From positions 1 through 64,000 of the forward strand of contig NZ_BOQN01000079.1 in NCBI RefSeq assembly GCF_018332695.1: 64,000 nt of DNA. The letters run 5' to 3'. A program made the position numbers and the translations under genes. This DNA comes from Paractinoplanes toevensis. GTDB taxonomy: Bacteria; Actinomycetota; Actinomycetes; Mycobacteriales; Micromonosporaceae. The notes under the pieces were generated by a model, which saw nothing but the letters and a program-made list of their open reading frames with translations, was not told where the DNA came from and did no database searches. This document shows positions 63,280 to 64,000 of the stretch, in pieces. Numbering within the stretch: position 1 is the first letter of the stretch; the number at the start of each line of letters is the position of its first letter.

Positions 63280-63954
63280 GTGAGTGAAGTCGCCGTGAAA
63301 GAGCCCATCCCCGAGACCGAAGCCCCGCCCGGCACCCTGTGGTCGCGGATGAAGTCCGACCCACACTATGCGCCGGAGCACCTCGCCCTGGAGGCCGTGC
63401 GCCGCCTCGGCCCCGAGGCCGCCCAGTGGGCCGAGCGCGCCCGCCTGGACAATCCCGGCATCACCCCCGACGCGCTGGCCGATCTGACGGTCAAGCGATT
63501 CACCACCCTCGCCCGCATCTCCGGTGCCGTCTCCGGGGCCACCGGCCTGCCCGGCGCGGTGCTCGACGTCGGCGTCCTGGCCTGGACCCAGTCGCGGATG
63601 GCCCTGCACATCGCCGCCGCCTACGGTTTCAATCCGGCCGCCCCCGAGCGCGCCACCGACCTGCTGATCCTGCAGCGGGTGCACAAGGTCGCCGAGACCG
63701 CCCGGCTCGCGCTGGGAGTGGCCGCCGGCCGGGAGCGCGCCAGCCGCATGTTCACCGACATCGCCAACCGCCCGATCACCCGGGTGATGCTCAAGCTGAG
63801 CGTGCGGCTCGCCCAGATGGCCGGGGTCCGCGCCGGCCGCCGGGTGTTCGCCAAGATCATCCCCGGCGCCGCGGTGATCCTCGGCACCTGGGTCAACTCG
63901 GCCGCAACCAAAGACCTCGCCAACCGCTCCCGGCAGCTCTACCGCTCGGCCTAA
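63280..63954 (+). CDS. EcsC-family protein
   Basis: This protein of about 224 residues matches the EcsC family. It has an acidic start (VAVKEPIPETEAPPG), then WSRMKSDPHYAPEHLALEAV and LARISGAVSGATGLPGAVLD, with VGVLAWTQSRMALHIAAAYG and a final basic helix. EcsC proteins are associated with ABC transporters or membrane proteases, but the function is unknown. I choose the GTG at 63280 after CGGAGC; the ATG at 63238 would add 14 residues. The remaining 46 bases of the window hold nothing recognisable. Confidence 0.78.
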   Translation: MSEVAVKEPIPETEAPPGTLWSRMKSDPHYAPEHLALEAVRRLGPEAAQWAERARLDNPGITPDALADLTVKRFTTLARISGAVSGATGLPGAVLDVGVLAWTQSRMALHIAAAYGFNPAAPERATDLLILQRVHKVAETARLALGVAAGRERASRMFTDIANRPITRVMLKLSVRLAQMAGVRAGRRVFAKIIPGAAVILGTWVNSAATKDLANRSRQLYRSA

Positions 63955-64000
63955 GCAAACTCCTCGCCCCCGACGATCTGGTTCCTCGACAGAGCCAGTT

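Overview
The window is about 70% G+C actinobacterial chromosome. Genes start freely with GTG and TTG, have strong purine Shine-Dalgarno sites, and often overlap by 4 bp (GTGA/TTGA). The best guess is Micromonosporaceae, close to Actinoplanes. Supporting this are two paralogous FliA/WhiG-type sigma factors (the motile-spore lineage), an Lsr2 nucleoid protein, F420-dependent glucose-6-phosphate dehydrogenase with two more luciferase-like F420 enzymes, a PAC2 protein, class II HelD and many secreted glycoside hydrolases. No species can be fixed from this sequence alone. I see no tRNA, rRNA, CRISPR array, phage or insertion sequence.

Layout. 0.2-8.9 kb: a minus-strand sugar operon with a LacI-family repressor, an Opp/Dpp-type ABC transporter (lipoprotein, two ATPases, two permeases) and a GH1 beta-glucosidase. 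Tandem repressor dyads and a near-consensus CebR/CelR box lie upstream. 8.8-13 kb: sirtuin, secreted and coiled-coil proteins, an App1-type phosphatase, an overlooked 55-residue membrane protein and a permuted papain-like amidase. 13-19.6 kb: DEAD-box helicase, FliA-type sigma factor, lipoprotein, HelD, and a second FliA-type sigma factor. 19.7-25.5 kb: DUF456 protein, D,D-carboxypeptidase, Lsr2, MarR with an F420 enzyme, and an RsbW-like kinase with a SpoIIE-like phosphatase. 25.7-27.5 kb: the most striking gene, an ECF-type sigma factor fused through a zinc-finger-like motif and one membrane helix to an apparently intact extracellular GH128-type glycosidase. 27.5-34.4 kb: FGD, a glycosyltransferase, a three-gene overlapping operon (F420 enzyme, HAD phosphatase, alpha/beta hydrolase), and an FAD monooxygenase divergent from its TetR regulator. 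34.4-48.7 kb: Na+/solute symporter with a small partner, sugar dehydrogenase, TAP-type peptidase, MFS transporter, heterodimeric ABC exporter, tandem gamma-glutamyltransferases and a GNAT enzyme. 48.7-64 kb: two GH43 arabinan-degrading enzymes, an orphan cytosolic histidine kinase, TrmB, a beta-propeller protein, three regulator-plus-target modules (MerR/DUF4188, TetR/aldo-keto reductase, self-regulated MerR), PPOX, an esterase, PAC2 and EcsC proteins.

Together the genes describe a saprophytic, developmentally complex actinomycete that degrades plant and fungal polysaccharides (GH1, two GH43, GH128-type) and invests heavily in alternative sigma factors and partner-switching regulation. Convergent genes are repeatedly separated by long perfect hairpins acting as two-way terminators. 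A roughly 110-bp palindromic repeat occurs twice, 32 kb apart, each time at gene 3' ends.
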